32,752 nucleotides of DNA, taken from a virus. Location: positions 1 to 32,752 of IMG/VR virus record IMGVR_UViG_3300025889_000520; one strand, 5' to 3'. Shown in pieces: positions 1-8,490 of the stretch. Both the position numbers and the translations under genes were made by a program. Within the stretch, counting starts at the first letter, position 1, and the number at the start of each line of letters is the position of its first letter. The notes under the pieces were generated by a model. It worked only from the letters and a program-made list of their open reading frames with translations, did not search any database and was not told the DNA's origin.

Positions 1-2
1 GG

Positions 3-407
3 CGGCTTGAAGTCATTCAGTCGCTTCTGGAAGGTGGCAATCAGTTCTACTTGGACAGGGCGGCACTTGCGGAGAACCGCAGGCAGGCCGACCTCGACTA
101 TTCCGCGTCTATGGCTGATGGAGGCAGCAGCAGCGGCGGCGGGAGCAGTAGCGGTGCAAGTGCTGACCCTCCGGGCCGTGACGATTGGGGAGTAGCCCTT
201 CGCAGGCTAGAAAAGAACTTCCCCTATTGGCGCGTCCTAGCCCCAGGCGATTCCGAAAACGCGATGGAAGTCAGCAAGAATCAGTTGATTACCTTTGTTA
301 CGGGACCGGGACAGGATTGGTCAATGCCTGCCGCGAAGAAAGCCGTTGCCCGATGGTATGAAATCCTGAAGCGCAAAGAAGCAGAGCGGGAAAGGCGCAA
401 CTCTTAG
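3..407 (+). CDS. C-terminal part of an unrecognised virion-region protein (5' truncated)
   Basis: The frame is open to the left edge, so the start lies outside the window; a TTG at 51 is only an internal codon. The visible 134 residues have a Gly/Ser-rich linker (GSSSGGGSSSG) followed by a compact C-terminal domain with Trp and Tyr residues and a charged helix ending KRKEAERERRNS. I do not recognise the family. Its stop (TAG) overlaps the GTG start of the next gene by one base, so it belongs to the same late operon and is probably a structural or ejection protein. Confidence 0.7.
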   Translation, partial: RLEVIQSLLEGGNQFYLDRAALAENRRQADLDYSASMADGGSSSGGGSSSGASADPPGRDDWGVALRRLEKNFPYWRVLAPGDSENAMEVSKNQLITFVTGPGQDWSMPAAKKAVARWYEILKRKEAERERRNS

Positions 408-3400
408 TGCCTGGTCCGACTTACAAGGGCAGAACAACTCGTAAGAAGGTCAAGCGTAAGCCTGCCGCTTCGGGCTTTGCCAATGCCCGCGAAGCCGCTA
501 TGTATGGCGGCTCCAAATCAGATCGGCGGCAGAAGGCAGCGAAGGTTGAGCGTTCCCTGCGAACAGGCCGCCGCACCTCTGCCGTAGATCGCTATCGCCG
601 ACTCGGGCCAGATCGGATCAGCGCCCGTGAAGAGGCAATCGCTCTCCGCACATTGGCGCGAGAGGCGACTACCCCCGAAGAGTGGCGCAAGCTGCAAGAA
701 GAATCCGCGACCGGGTTTGCCCTGCCTGAGCTGGAGAAAGGCATTGAGGCACGACGGGCATCTGATCCCGCCAAGAACGAAGGCGATGGCGGAAGTTTCG
801 TAGGTGATGCTCTTGAAGTTCTTATGGAAGTGGATCGCTTTGCCCGCAAGGTTGGACCCGGAATGGCCGCTTTCGATCTCGCAAAGAACGTTCCCTCTGT
901 CACCAATATCCAAGCCCCTGCCGCACTTGACTTCTCGCAGTTTGGCGGCTTTGAGAACAAGAACAAGAGTCTTCAGGACGATATTGACGACGCAAGCCTT
1001 CTCGTAGGAACGGGTGCCGCCGCAGGTCTAGCGCGGCAGGCGCTAAAAGCAGGCGCTCGCAAGGCAGCGCCGAAGGTTCAGCGAGTCGTCGGAGAAGCCG
1101 CAGAAGAAGGCGTAAAGGGAAGCGGATCGGGCGTTCGAGGTGCTACCTCTCGGGCCACGCAGGGAGCGAAGGGCAAGGCAAAGCAGGTGGCAGAACCCGT
1201 TACCAAGTCGCGCCCCGCGCAGTCTGCGAAGGCTGCTACCGAACGGGTCAAATCAACGCGGGCAAAGGTCACAGCCGCAACGCCTAAACCGATCAAGACC
1301 GCAACTAAGGCAGTAACTTGGCCCGTTAGAGGACGGAATAAGGTTTGGAAATCTGCGGCGGTGCTAACGGGTGCAAATGTTGCTGGCTCAATCCCAGGAG
1401 CGGTTGTAGAAGGCGATCCCCTAAAGCCCTTGCGCGTGGTGCTGAAGCCATCTGAAGGCATAGGCACTCAGGCCGTTGTCGGTGCGGCTGTGGCCCTTTC
1501 CCCTACGGAAATTACCGACAATTTTTTCAAGGATTTAGCGGAACTACCAACCGCAATTATTCCCTCCCTTTATCTAACGGGTGACGCAGTTGTAAAGGCC
1601 GTGAATGGAAACGATGAAGAACTAACCGCTATGATGAAAGACTTCGTTGAAAACGGCTTTCTCCCGAATGTGGTTCAGGGTGATTGGGAAGGTGCGAGGG
1701 AGGCTTTCGAGCGCCACCCGCTCTACGCGGCCCTAGAAGTATCGGGAGGGTATGCAGTCGTGGGTCGAGGTGCGGGCGCGGTTGCTCGAAGTGGAGCTGC
1801 TGGAAAGAAGGCAAAATCAGCCGCTTCCACCAAGCGCGAAGACTTGAAGATTGCGCCTGGACTTGCGGCTGAACAACGCTACTCAAAGAACCTTATTACT
1901 AAGGGATTTCAAGTTCTGGGTGAGCGTAAGAAAGTTCGTCGAGGCGAGGACCCATTTCAGGCCACTCCGAGAAAGGCTGAAAAAGAACTTGAACAGCAAG
2001 CAAAGACGGTCGCATCGGGGCAAGAGGGTATGCGACGGGCCAACAGGGAAGAGGCGCGACAAGTGCTGGCTAAAGATCGTCGTCGCGGCGATCCGCGAAC
2101 CGGCGCAAGGTGGGAGGCTCCCAAGTCTCTGCAAGATATTGCGGTCTTTTTTCTTGATGGAACCGTTCGTCAAGCTGATACTTGGCGCGAAGACCTAAGC
2201 GGCGCACTAGCTCGGTTTGAGGCAGAACGAACTCAGGCGAAGGTTGCCGAAAAGAACGGTGAATCACAATGGACAGGCGCACAGTTCAACGAAAATCTGA
2301 GAAATATCAAGGATATTCGTAAGGCGCTGAAAAATGCCACCGACGCAGATGCGGCAAAGATGGTGGAGGTCCGAACTACGATGCGCGAGTTTCAAGACCC
2401 GCAGATGGCCGAAATCATAGATCGCGGCGCTTATGACGCTACTCAGTTCCGCACAGCTCGCGCAAGACCATACGCCGTTGCTCATATGGGCGCTCGATGG
2501 GAACCTCGCTTTGATAACGGTGAAGGCAAGCAGCGCGGAGCATTGGTAGATGAATCCGGCAATAAAATAAGCCTGTCGCAAATTGAGGCACGAATGGCTC
2601 GGGACGAGGTTGATCCTGCCTTTGTTACGCAACGCCCAGGTTTCCGGGGCGCAAAGGGCAATTTCTATCAAGCCGCTTCGTTTGTAAAGGGACGACGCGG
2701 TTCCATACCAAAGGCAAAGCGAACAGGGCGAGCTTCTGAAGCTGGTCTATTTGATGCTTCTCTTGAATCTGCCGTTGAACAGTTGATTTCCAGCACTACG
2801 CTTCTTGACCGACTAAAGGGTATGGACAAGATGTTTGCGTGGGCCGCAATTCGTGAATCGGGCGCTGATGGCGCACCAGCAATCAAGTTCGAGAATCGAA
2901 TGAAAGCTGACGATGCGATCAAAAGCCCAGAAGATTTCGGGCTGCCTACAAATATCCCGCTAAAGGCAGTTCGGATTACGCCGGTTGGAAGCACTGCCGG
3001 CGAAAGGCAGGCCGCTCAACGCTTTCTTGATGACGAAGCAAAGCAAACTGATAATCCGAATATCAGCCAACCCTCCGAAGATGTTCGAGCATTGGAGCGT
3101 CTGGATCAAGAGCTTCTGCGAAAGACAACCGACGATGGGCCTGGCGAGTGGATCGTAGTTCCCGAGAAGGTATTTGATGTTGTAGAGGCGCTGGCAGCTC
3201 CACAAAACACCATTGGTAAGGTTGTTGCGTCATATGCCAATCTCTTCAAGGGCGTAATACTTCCCGTCAGTCTTCGCTGGCTTCTCGGAAACGTTGTGGA
3301 CCCAAATCTTCGGTCTGCGATTGCAGGGCTTACACCGCTAGATTGGGTAGTTGGTCAGCGGTTGCTTGCGGAGCTAAGGAAGTATGACCCGGACGAGGCA

Positions 3401-4558
3401 AAGCGCGTAGAAACTGTATTGGTTGGTGGAACTCAATACGGAACCGCAGGAAGATTGGAAATCCGTAGAACCTCTCCCGACCAATGGGGAGAAAGTCAAG
3501 TGCTAACCAACCTGCTTCGAGGTTGGCTTGCCCTACGAACCGCGCCTGGAGCAAAACAAATAGGAGATACTTATGCTCGCTACCGAGAGTTTATGTTCCG
3601 CAATAACTCTCGATGGTTTGAGCGTCAGCCGCAGATTGCAGCTCTCGGTAAAGAGGCACGACAGCGCCTACGAGATGTGGACGCTTCTTGGCGCGACGGA
3701 CTAAAAGCTGGTGGTGGCGCTTATACGGACCTAGCCAGAGGGCTAACCAATACCAAGACACAAGTTGCTTACGCTCAGGCGATTGAGCGAGTCTTTGGTA
3801 AATGGAATCGTCTTGGGCGACTAGAAAAAGACGTGCTTGGATATTACGTTCCCTTTGGCCTGTGGATTCGTGCCGCATATTCATTTGTTGCCGTAACGCT
3901 TCCGCGTCACCACCCGATCAAGGCGGCAATCGGTTCTGTTATTGAACAAATGACCGAAGAGGACCGCATCGCATTGGGTCTAAGTATGTTTGGAGATGAG
4001 CGTGTGCCGGACTACCACTTGGGGTCAATACCAATCTCCGAAGACTTCTATTTTCGCCCGCAGTATATGACGAGCTTTGGAATGTTTTCCGATCCCTTCG
4101 CGCAGTTGAGTCGAAGCGTATTGCCGCAGATTGACGGTGTTTTTGCTGCGTTTGAGGGGTTGGATTGGAGGGGAGAAGAACTTGTATCAAGAAGTGGTGA
4201 ACCGTTGGGACAGGAGGAAAAGCTCGGCCTAGCCCTTATCAACTTGGCAACTACGAGTATGCCCCTGCTTTCCCTCGGGCTGCGGATTCTCGGTAACGAT
4301 GCGACAGGACTGATTGCTCGCACCCCCTATCCCGCTGATCCCGAACCACTCTCAAAGCGTTTGGAAACCTTCTTGGGACTTTCTTACCTTGATCGAGAAG
4401 GTATCGAGAACGCTAAGAAATATCGCCGCTCGTATTCAATCCGCGTTCCGGGTGTTCCGGGAGGAAGCGGAAGTTCAACCACCCGCGTTCGTCGCAGGCC
4501 TACAGCCCCCGCCGGTTCTAATTACGTCCCAGGCAGAACCAACGTCAAGGGCTTCTAA
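407..4558 (+). CDS. Large internal virion / ejection-type protein
   Basis: A 1383-residue protein starting at GTG in a TAGTG overlap with the preceding gene. The N-terminus is very basic. Residues about 200-320 are Ala/Lys/Arg-rich and low in complexity, then come hydrophobic stretches (about 315-370 and 385-400) and a long mixed-charge region. A more conserved-looking C-terminal third has aromatic and hydrophobic patches (around LRWLLGNVVDPN and YYVPFGLWIRAAYSF). No catalytic motif was found. Size, composition and position as the last large structural gene before lysis fit the internal core or ejection proteins of podoviruses, or a polyvalent virion protein. That role is inference from context; residue-level homology is not recognised. 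Confidence 0.6.
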   Translation: MPGPTYKGRTTRKKVKRKPAASGFANAREAAMYGGSKSDRRQKAAKVERSLRTGRRTSAVDRYRRLGPDRISAREEAIALRTLAREATTPEEWRKLQEESATGFALPELEKGIEARRASDPAKNEGDGGSFVGDALEVLMEVDRFARKVGPGMAAFDLAKNVPSVTNIQAPAALDFSQFGGFENKNKSLQDDIDDASLLVGTGAAAGLARQALKAGARKAAPKVQRVVGEAAEEGVKGSGSGVRGATSRATQGAKGKAKQVAEPVTKSRPAQSAKAATERVKSTRAKVTAATPKPIKTATKAVTWPVRGRNKVWKSAAVLTGANVAGSIPGAVVEGDPLKPLRVVLKPSEGIGTQAVVGAAVALSPTEITDNFFKDLAELPTAIIPSLYLTGDAVVKAVNGNDEELTAMMKDFVENGFLPNVVQGDWEGAREAFERHPLYAALEVSGGYAVVGRGAGAVARSGAAGKKAKSAASTKREDLKIAPGLAAEQRYSKNLITKGFQVLGERKKVRRGEDPFQATPRKAEKELEQQAKTVASGQEGMRRANREEARQVLAKDRRRGDPRTGARWEAPKSLQDIAVFFLDGTVRQADTWREDLSGALARFEAERTQAKVAEKNGESQWTGAQFNENLRNIKDIRKALKNATDADAAKMVEVRTTMREFQDPQMAEIIDRGAYDATQFRTARARPYAVAHMGARWEPRFDNGEGKQRGALVDESGNKISLSQIEARMARDEVDPAFVTQRPGFRGAKGNFYQAASFVKGRRGSIPKAKRTGRASEAGLFDASLESAVEQLISSTTLLDRLKGMDKMFAWAAIRESGADGAPAIKFENRMKADDAIKSPEDFGLPTNIPLKAVRITPVGSTAGERQAAQRFLDDEAKQTDNPNISQPSEDVRALERLDQELLRKTTDDGPGEWIVVPEKVFDVVEALAAPQNTIGKVVASYANLFKGVILPVSLRWLLGNVVDPNLRSAIAGLTPLDWVVGQRLLAELRKYDPDEAKRVETVLVGGTQYGTAGRLEIRRTSPDQWGESQVLTNLLRGWLALRTAPGAKQIGDTYARYREFMFRNNSRWFERQPQIAALGKEARQRLRDVDASWRDGLKAGGGAYTDLARGLTNTKTQVAYAQAIERVFGKWNRLGRLEKDVLGYYVPFGLWIRAAYSFVAVTLPRHHPIKAAIGSVIEQMTEEDRIALGLSMFGDERVPDYHLGSIPISEDFYFRPQYMTSFGMFSDPFAQLSRSVLPQIDGVFAAFEGLDWRGEELVSRSGEPLGQEEKLGLALINLATTSMPLLSLGLRILGNDATGLIARTPYPADPEPLSKRLETFLGLSYLDREGIENAKKYRRSYSIRVPGVPGGSGSSTTRVRRRPTAPAGSNYVPGRTNVKGF

Positions 4559-4580
4559 CCCCCTACTCAGAGAAAGACAA

Positions 4581-4796
4581 ATGGCAGCCGCAAGACCCCC
4601 CAGACACCCAGATCAAGACCGACTCTCTTACCTAGAAACCGCAGTAGCCGTTCACGATACGCAGATCGAGGGCTTGGACGAGGACGTGCGTGATCTCAGC
4701 GAAGCAATCCGAGGATTACGGCAAGCGATTATTGGCTTTGCCCTTACGGTTGCGGCGAGCGCCGCGATCCTAGTCTTCGGAATCAGCCAGGTCTAA
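4581..4796 (+). CDS. Small coiled-coil protein with one C-terminal membrane helix
   Basis: A 71-residue protein. I chose the ATG at 4581 over upstream in-frame codons because they lie inside the previous gene and AGAGAAAGA precedes this ATG. Residues about 14-46 form a charged amphipathic helix (TQIEGLDEDVRDLSEAIRGL). Residues about 48-70 are one transmembrane helix (IIGFALTVAASAAILVFGI). This layout resembles XhlA/hemolysin-like or spanin-like accessory proteins found near phage lysis genes. A lysis accessory role or a small virion membrane protein are both possible. It is coupled to the next gene by a TAATG overlap. Confidence 0.65.
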   Translation: MAAARPPRHPDQDRLSYLETAVAVHDTQIEGLDEDVRDLSEAIRGLRQAIIGFALTVAASAAILVFGISQV

Positions 4797-5134
4797 TGGC
4801 CGCTTGGCAGACAAAAGCGGGCAAGAACCCGAAGGGTGGACTCAATGCCGCAGGTCGAGCATCGCTTCGGGCGCAGGGACAGAACATTCGCCCCGGCGTA
4901 AGAAACTATTCCTCCGCTTCACCCGCCGATAAGCAGCGATGGGTTTCGTGGGCGCGACGGTTCTACACGAACCCGAGCGGTCCAATGACCGACGCTAAGG
5001 GGCGACCCACCCGCCTAGCCCTAACCGCTAGAGCGTGGGGCGAGCCGGTGCCGAAGAGCCGTGAAGCAGCTCAGGCGATTGCTCGCAAGGCGAAGGTTCG
5101 ACAGGCTCGCTTGAAGTCCGTAAAGCGGGTCTGA
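4796..5134 (+). CDS. Small basic phage protein with NPKGGLNAAGR motif (DUF6321-like)
   Basis: A 112-residue, strongly basic protein starting at ATG in a TAATG overlap. The N-terminal KNPKGGLNAAGR, then PGVRNYSSASPADKQRWVSWARRFY and KGRPTRLALTARAWGEP, match a small family I recall from marine and freshwater phages (I believe DUF6321), usually encoded among structural genes. Function is unknown; RNA or DNA contact or a virion-associated role is likely given the charge. It is the last gene before a run of hairpins, consistent with the end of a transcription unit. Confidence 0.6.
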   Translation: MAAWQTKAGKNPKGGLNAAGRASLRAQGQNIRPGVRNYSSASPADKQRWVSWARRFYTNPSGPMTDAKGRPTRLALTARAWGEPVPKSREAAQAIARKAKVRQARLKSVKRV

Positions 5135-5148
5135 TAAGGTTTTCTCGT

Positions 5149-5196
5149 CGCGCAAGGCTTCACCTCCCTGCGCGGTGGTGGATCATTCCACCTTTT
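5149..5196 (+). terminator. Tandem hairpins, second with T tail
   Basis: CGCGCAAGG (5149-5157) pairs with CCCTGCGCG (5166-5174) with one mismatch. Directly after it GGTGG (5177-5181) pairs with CCACC (5188-5192), followed by TTTTCT. The second hairpin has only 5 bp, so as a terminator it is plausible rather than certain. Confidence 0.5.
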
Positions 5197-5203
5197 CTAT
5201 TCC

Positions 5204-5242
5204 GACGAAGCCCCTGGCCTATTCCGGGGGCTTTGTCGTTTC
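5204..5242 (+). terminator. Rho-independent-like terminator before the lysis genes
   Basis: GACGAAGCCCC (5204-5214) pairs with GGGGCTTTGTC (5227-5237) over 11 bp with one G-U, followed by GTTTCT. It sits between the last structural gene and the M15 peptidase, so it would attenuate read-through into the lysis genes. On the other strand the same hairpin has an AATAGG loop followed by GGAATAGAAAAGGTGG, which resembles the leaders of the leftward block. Confidence 0.55.
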
Positions 5243-5274
5243 TGGACACCTACTACCTCTTTAGGAGGCTCTAT

Positions 5275-5637
5275 ATGGCTAAGAAGCCAGCCCGCAAGGG
5301 TGTATTCCCACGCGGCGAAAAGGAGCAGCCCGCTCACGTTTACGCCGAGCGGATCGCTCGTAAGTTCAACCTCTCAATCACTTCTGGCTATCGGAGCAAG
5401 GCCGAGAACGCTGCCGTAGGCGGTGCGCCGAACTCATATCATACACGCGGCCTAGCCTTTGATTTCGTCCCGCAGCGCCCCGGCGCTTGGGGCCAGCTCG
5501 ACCGCGCTAAGGCGTGGGCCTATGCTCGCTTCTCTCGTAAGTTCGCAGAAGTCCTGTGGCGCGTGAGCGGTCACTACGACCATCTCCATATCGCCATCGC
5601 TCCCGGCAAGGCGACCCCGAGCAGGCGCAGGTATTAG
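5275..5637 (+). CDS. M15-type peptidoglycan peptidase
   Basis: A 120-residue zinc peptidase that would cut peptide cross-links or stems in peptidoglycan. The core motifs are visible: SGYRS (37-41), SYHTRGLAFDF (54-64) and YDHLHIA (101-107). By analogy to M15A enzymes, H56, D63 and H105 bind zinc and D102 is the general base. ATG 5275 is chosen because a strong AGGAGG lies 7 nt upstream. There is no signal peptide, so it needs the holin for export or acts as part of the virion. It is about the minimum length for one catalytic domain. The GH24 endolysin follows after 2 nt. Confidence 0.85.
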   Translation: MAKKPARKGVFPRGEKEQPAHVYAERIARKFNLSITSGYRSKAENAAVGGAPNSYHTRGLAFDFVPQRPGAWGQLDRAKAWAYARFSRKFAEVLWRVSGHYDHLHIAIAPGKATPSRRRY

Positions 5638-5639
5638 GT

Positions 5640-6191
5640 ATGAGGGGCCTGAAGCGTAGGCTACGCCGGCTACTTCGCAAGGTCGCCCAAGTGCGCCGTC
5701 AGATAAGGCGGGCAAAGCAGCGGCCAACCGATATCTCAGAGAACGGGGTGGCCTTCATTAGTGAGTTCGAGGGGTTCGAGCCGCGCCCAGCGCCGGACCC
5801 CGTAGGCTATTGCACCGTTGGCTTCGGGCATCTCATTCGCTACGGAGCCTGTCGCCCAGAGGATCGCAAGAAGTTCGGAACCCTGACGCTGAAGCAGGGA
5901 CTTGACCTACTTCATTCTGATCTCAGGGAGTATTCGGACGCTATCCGTGACTCGGTAAGCGTTCCGCTCACGCAGAATCAGTTTGACGCGCTAGTGAGCT
6001 TTGCTTACAACAATGGGGTCGGCGCGTGGCTTTCCAGCACCCTGCGCCGCAAGATAAACGCAAAGGCTCCCGCTTGGGAGATTCGCAGCGAGTTCTCGAA
6101 GTGGGTCAATGCTGGCACTCCCCCGCGCCCGCTCCCTGGATTGGTCAGGCGCAGGAAGGCTGAGGCAGACCTTTTCTATCAGATGCCATAG
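5640..6191 (+). CDS. GH24 endolysin (T4-type lysozyme)
   Basis: A 183-residue muramidase that hydrolyses the glycan backbone. The catalytic triad spacing matches T4 lysozyme exactly: E44, D53 and T59 (FEGFEP, PDPVGY, CTVGFGH), and QNQFDALVSFAYNNGVG (112-128) is the family's second signature. Residues 1-28 form a very basic amphipathic helix with no signal peptide, perhaps a cell-wall or membrane targeting arm. The ATG at 5640 follows the M15 stop by 2 nt; upstream in-frame codons would run into that gene. With the neighbouring peptidase and holin it makes a two-enzyme lysis cassette. Confidence 0.92.
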   Translation: MRGLKRRLRRLLRKVAQVRRQIRRAKQRPTDISENGVAFISEFEGFEPRPAPDPVGYCTVGFGHLIRYGACRPEDRKKFGTLTLKQGLDLLHSDLREYSDAIRDSVSVPLTQNQFDALVSFAYNNGVGAWLSSTLRRKINAKAPAWEIRSEFSKWVNAGTPPRPLPGLVRRRKAEADLFYQMP

Positions 6192-6257
6192 TTTTCCGTC
6201 CGTTTAGCCTGCTTCTATTCATAGAGGTAGTTTTCACCAACCTATTAGGAGGATTCG

Positions 6258-6419
6258 ATGACCCCCAAGAAGAAGGTTGCTGCCGCAGGTATCGGCGGTG
6301 CAGTCACCACCATTCTGCTTTTCGTTCTTTCGCAGTTCAGCGTTGAGGTTCCTGGCGATGTAGGAGCTGCGATTGCAACCGTGATCTCGTTCGCCGCTGG
6401 GTTCCTGAAGGCTGAGTAG
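6258..6419 (+). CDS. Holin
   Basis: A 53-residue protein preceded by a strong TTAGGAGGA 6 nt before ATG. The basic N-terminus (MTPKKK) leads into two hydrophobic segments, about residues 10-25 and 36-50, separated by a short turn (QFSVEVPGD). This is the layout of small actinophage holins and it follows the endolysins directly. It would form membrane lesions that release the lysins. The assignment rests on topology and position. Confidence 0.75.
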   Translation: MTPKKKVAAAGIGGAVTTILLFVLSQFSVEVPGDVGAAIATVISFAAGFLKAE

Positions 6420-6421
6420 CC

Positions 6422-6724
6422 CTGAGCCACTATGCGAGGGGGAGGGCGAAAGAATATGCGGTGCGCGATTGCCTCATTGAACGGGGGTATGAAGTCGTGA
6501 GGGGCGCAGGCTCTAAGGGCGCTGACCTGATCGCAGGTAAGGCAGGCAAGACCTACGCAATCGAGGTCAAGAACACGAAGACCATTTGGAGCGGGTTCGG
6601 CCCCGCTCGCCGTAAAGAGATGCGCCGTATGTGTAAGAGCGCCGGGTGGATCGGGGTGCTAGTTCACTTCGCCCCTGGCGAGACAAAGCCCACTATTGCC
6701 TTCGAGAATGTGTGGCCCGACTGA
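6422..6724 (+). CDS. Holliday-junction-resolvase / VRR-type PD-(D/E)XK nuclease, probably CTG start
   Basis: A small nuclease of 100 residues if started at CTG 6422, or 87 if started at GTG 6461. The core GSKGADLIAGKAGKTYAIEVKNTK has the D...ExK active site of PD-(D/E)XK enzymes, with the GSKG turn typical of HJR-like proteins. The family normally begins with a conserved helix, and the codons before 6461 read SHYARGRAKEYAVRD, which matches that helix. No ATG, GTG or TTG exists between the upstream in-frame stop and this helix, so CTG 6422, with GAAGG about 10 nt upstream, is the best start. It probably resolves branched DNA. It overlaps the next gene by TGATG. Confidence 0.75.
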   Translation: MSHYARGRAKEYAVRDCLIERGYEVVRGAGSKGADLIAGKAGKTYAIEVKNTKTIWSGFGPARRKEMRRMCKSAGWIGVLVHFAPGETKPTIAFENVWPD

Positions 6725-7977
6725 TGGGGGGTAAGTCGAAATACGATTGGCCGAGCGATGAAGACCTAGCCGCATTGGTCAAGAAGTTGGGGCAACACGG
6801 GGCAGCCACTTCGCTAGGGGTCCCGAGGCCCACGCTTCAATCCCGTCTGCAAACGCGGGGTATCACCGCCAGCAAGCAGCGCGAGAAGCTGCCCGAGAAG
6901 CCGATTGACGACCCTGACCGCTTGAAGGTCACGCAGCTCGAAGCCGAGAACAAGGCGATGCGCCGCGACCTGAAGGCTTACTCAACCGCCCTGTCCGATC
7001 AGGAAGCGTTCTTCGAGCGGATCGTAGAGGCAACCAAGATGCCGGTGAAGAAGCCGAACTTCACCCGCAAGAAGCAGCCTAAGGGCAAGCCGAAGAACTC
7101 GGTAGTCCTACCCATCTTCGACCAGCAGTTCGGGCAGTTTGTCCGAGAAGAGGACACGCCCGGTAATAAGGGCAACTACTCGGTTGCTGAGTTCGACCGC
7201 CGCCTTGCTCGCTACATCGAGGGTGTGAAGGGCGTAATCGCAGACCGGGCTGAATCCTACAATCTAGACGAACTCATTATCGCTATGGGTGGCGATCACC
7301 TAGAAGGTGATGAGATATTCGCAGGGCAGGCGTGGCAACTAGAACTTCACCCGATTGAGCAGGCGTGGCAGTTAGCCGGAAAGATGGAGGCCGCGCTACG
7401 AGAACTGACCACTTTCGGTATAAATGAGATTGGTATGAGAAAGGTTGCCGTTTATGGAGTGGACGACAATCACGGGAAAGTCGGAGGTAAAAAGTCCGGC
7501 GCACGTCCCGCTACCTATTCCTGGAACTATCTATTCCTGAACCTTCTCGGGCTTCACCTGCGGGCTGAACCGATAGATCAGTTCGTGATCGAGCCGGGCG
7601 GTGCGCTTTTCTTCCGTTGCGCCGGCCACGAGTTCCAGCTCATACACGGCCACCAGATAAGGGGTTGGGGCGGGTTGCCCTTCTACGGCCTTACCAAGTT
7701 CGACGGGCGCTCTATCCGCCTGCACCAGCGGGTCTATCGCTACCTACTTATGGGCCACCACCACCAGCCCGCCACGATCCCTAACGGGTCGGGCGAAACC
7801 ATTGTCTCGGGCGATTGGGTGGGAGCCAACAACCTTTCAGGAATGATTACCGCAGCATCGCGCCCCCAACAGAATGTTCTCTTCGTAGCCCCCAAGTGGG
7901 GGATCGCCGGGGTGGAGCGCATCTACTTCACGCAAGCAGACGACGCATACGAACCGACACCAATCTACGAAGTGTGA
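6724..7977 (+). CDS. HTH-calcineurin-like metallophosphoesterase fusion
   Basis: A 417-residue protein from ATG 6724 (TGATG overlap). Residues about 12-48 look like a helix-turn-helix (LVKKLGQHGAATSLGVPRPTLQSRL), followed by a Lys-rich linker and then a metallophosphoesterase domain. Visible metal motifs in order are FDQQFG, GGDHLEGD, DDNHGK (in place of GNHE), LIHGHQ and MGHHHQP. This family hydrolyses phosphodiesters or phosphomonoesters with two metals. The DNA-binding N-terminus suggests a nuclease or DNA-end processing role acting with the small resolvase upstream, though the substrate is not known. The metal motifs are complete enough that it should be active. Confidence 0.82.
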   Translation: MGGKSKYDWPSDEDLAALVKKLGQHGAATSLGVPRPTLQSRLQTRGITASKQREKLPEKPIDDPDRLKVTQLEAENKAMRRDLKAYSTALSDQEAFFERIVEATKMPVKKPNFTRKKQPKGKPKNSVVLPIFDQQFGQFVREEDTPGNKGNYSVAEFDRRLARYIEGVKGVIADRAESYNLDELIIAMGGDHLEGDEIFAGQAWQLELHPIEQAWQLAGKMEAALRELTTFGINEIGMRKVAVYGVDDNHGKVGGKKSGARPATYSWNYLFLNLLGLHLRAEPIDQFVIEPGGALFFRCAGHEFQLIHGHQIRGWGGLPFYGLTKFDGRSIRLHQRVYRYLLMGHHHQPATIPNGSGETIVSGDWVGANNLSGMITAASRPQQNVLFVAPKWGIAGVERIYFTQADDAYEPTPIYEV

Positions 7978-7991
7978 GACTAGGAGGGAGA

Positions 7992-8399
7992 ATGAGGGAT
8001 CGAGAGTTCGAGAATGAGTTTCTAAACGCGGCAGCAAGGGAAGCCGCTATTTCCGGCCAGGCGCTTGAAGCCTTCAAGAGTCGAGTCTGGAAGCGATTGG
8101 ATAAGGACGGCCCCGCCGAGTATGGCGGCGACGATGCCTACGCCTCTCGCCCCCCGGACGAGCTTGTGTCGGAAACGATGGAAGAGTCCGAAGATATCGC
8201 TGCGTGGTCACTACTGACCGTTCAGCGGCTCTACGACTACGAGAGGGACGGAGAGATAGATCAGGAGATCGCTCACCTTATCCGTCTGAACCTTCTCTCT
8301 AGCGTGGCTGCGAGCTTGAAGGCTCACGGCTTTCTCACTAACGCTAAGGGCTTGCTGAAGGAATACTCCCGCAAGCCCGCCAAGACTTCAGGCGACTAG
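7992..8399 (+). CDS. Hypothetical acidic helical protein
   Basis: A 135-residue protein with a strong TAGGAGGGAGA upstream of ATG 7992. It is mostly helical and acidic, with a conserved-looking centre (SRVWKRLDKDGPAEYGGDDAY) and a second helical half (AHLIRLNLLSSVAASLKAHGFL). I do not recognise the family. It is the last rightward gene of this segment and is followed by a strong terminator. Confidence 0.65.
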   Translation: MRDREFENEFLNAAAREAAISGQALEAFKSRVWKRLDKDGPAEYGGDDAYASRPPDELVSETMEESEDIAAWSLLTVQRLYDYERDGEIDQEIAHLIRLNLLSSVAASLKAHGFLTNAKGLLKEYSRKPAKTSGD

Positions 8400-8439
8400 C
8401 CGAGGCCCCCCTTCGCCCGGCTCTTCACGCCTGATACAC

Positions 8440-8490
8440 GCCCCCTAACGCGCTACCCGCCCTCCTGCGCGTTGGGGGGCTTCTTTATTT
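8440..8490 (+). terminator. Strong rho-independent terminator overlapping the repressor 3' end
   Basis: GCCCCCTAACGCG (8440-8452) pairs with CGCGTTGGGGGGC (8468-8480) over 13 bp with one G-U, followed by TTCTTTATTT. The T-rich tail is on the + strand, so it ends the rightward lysis/nuclease transcript before the oppositely oriented repressor. The 3' arm lies inside the last codons of the repressor. Confidence 0.85.
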
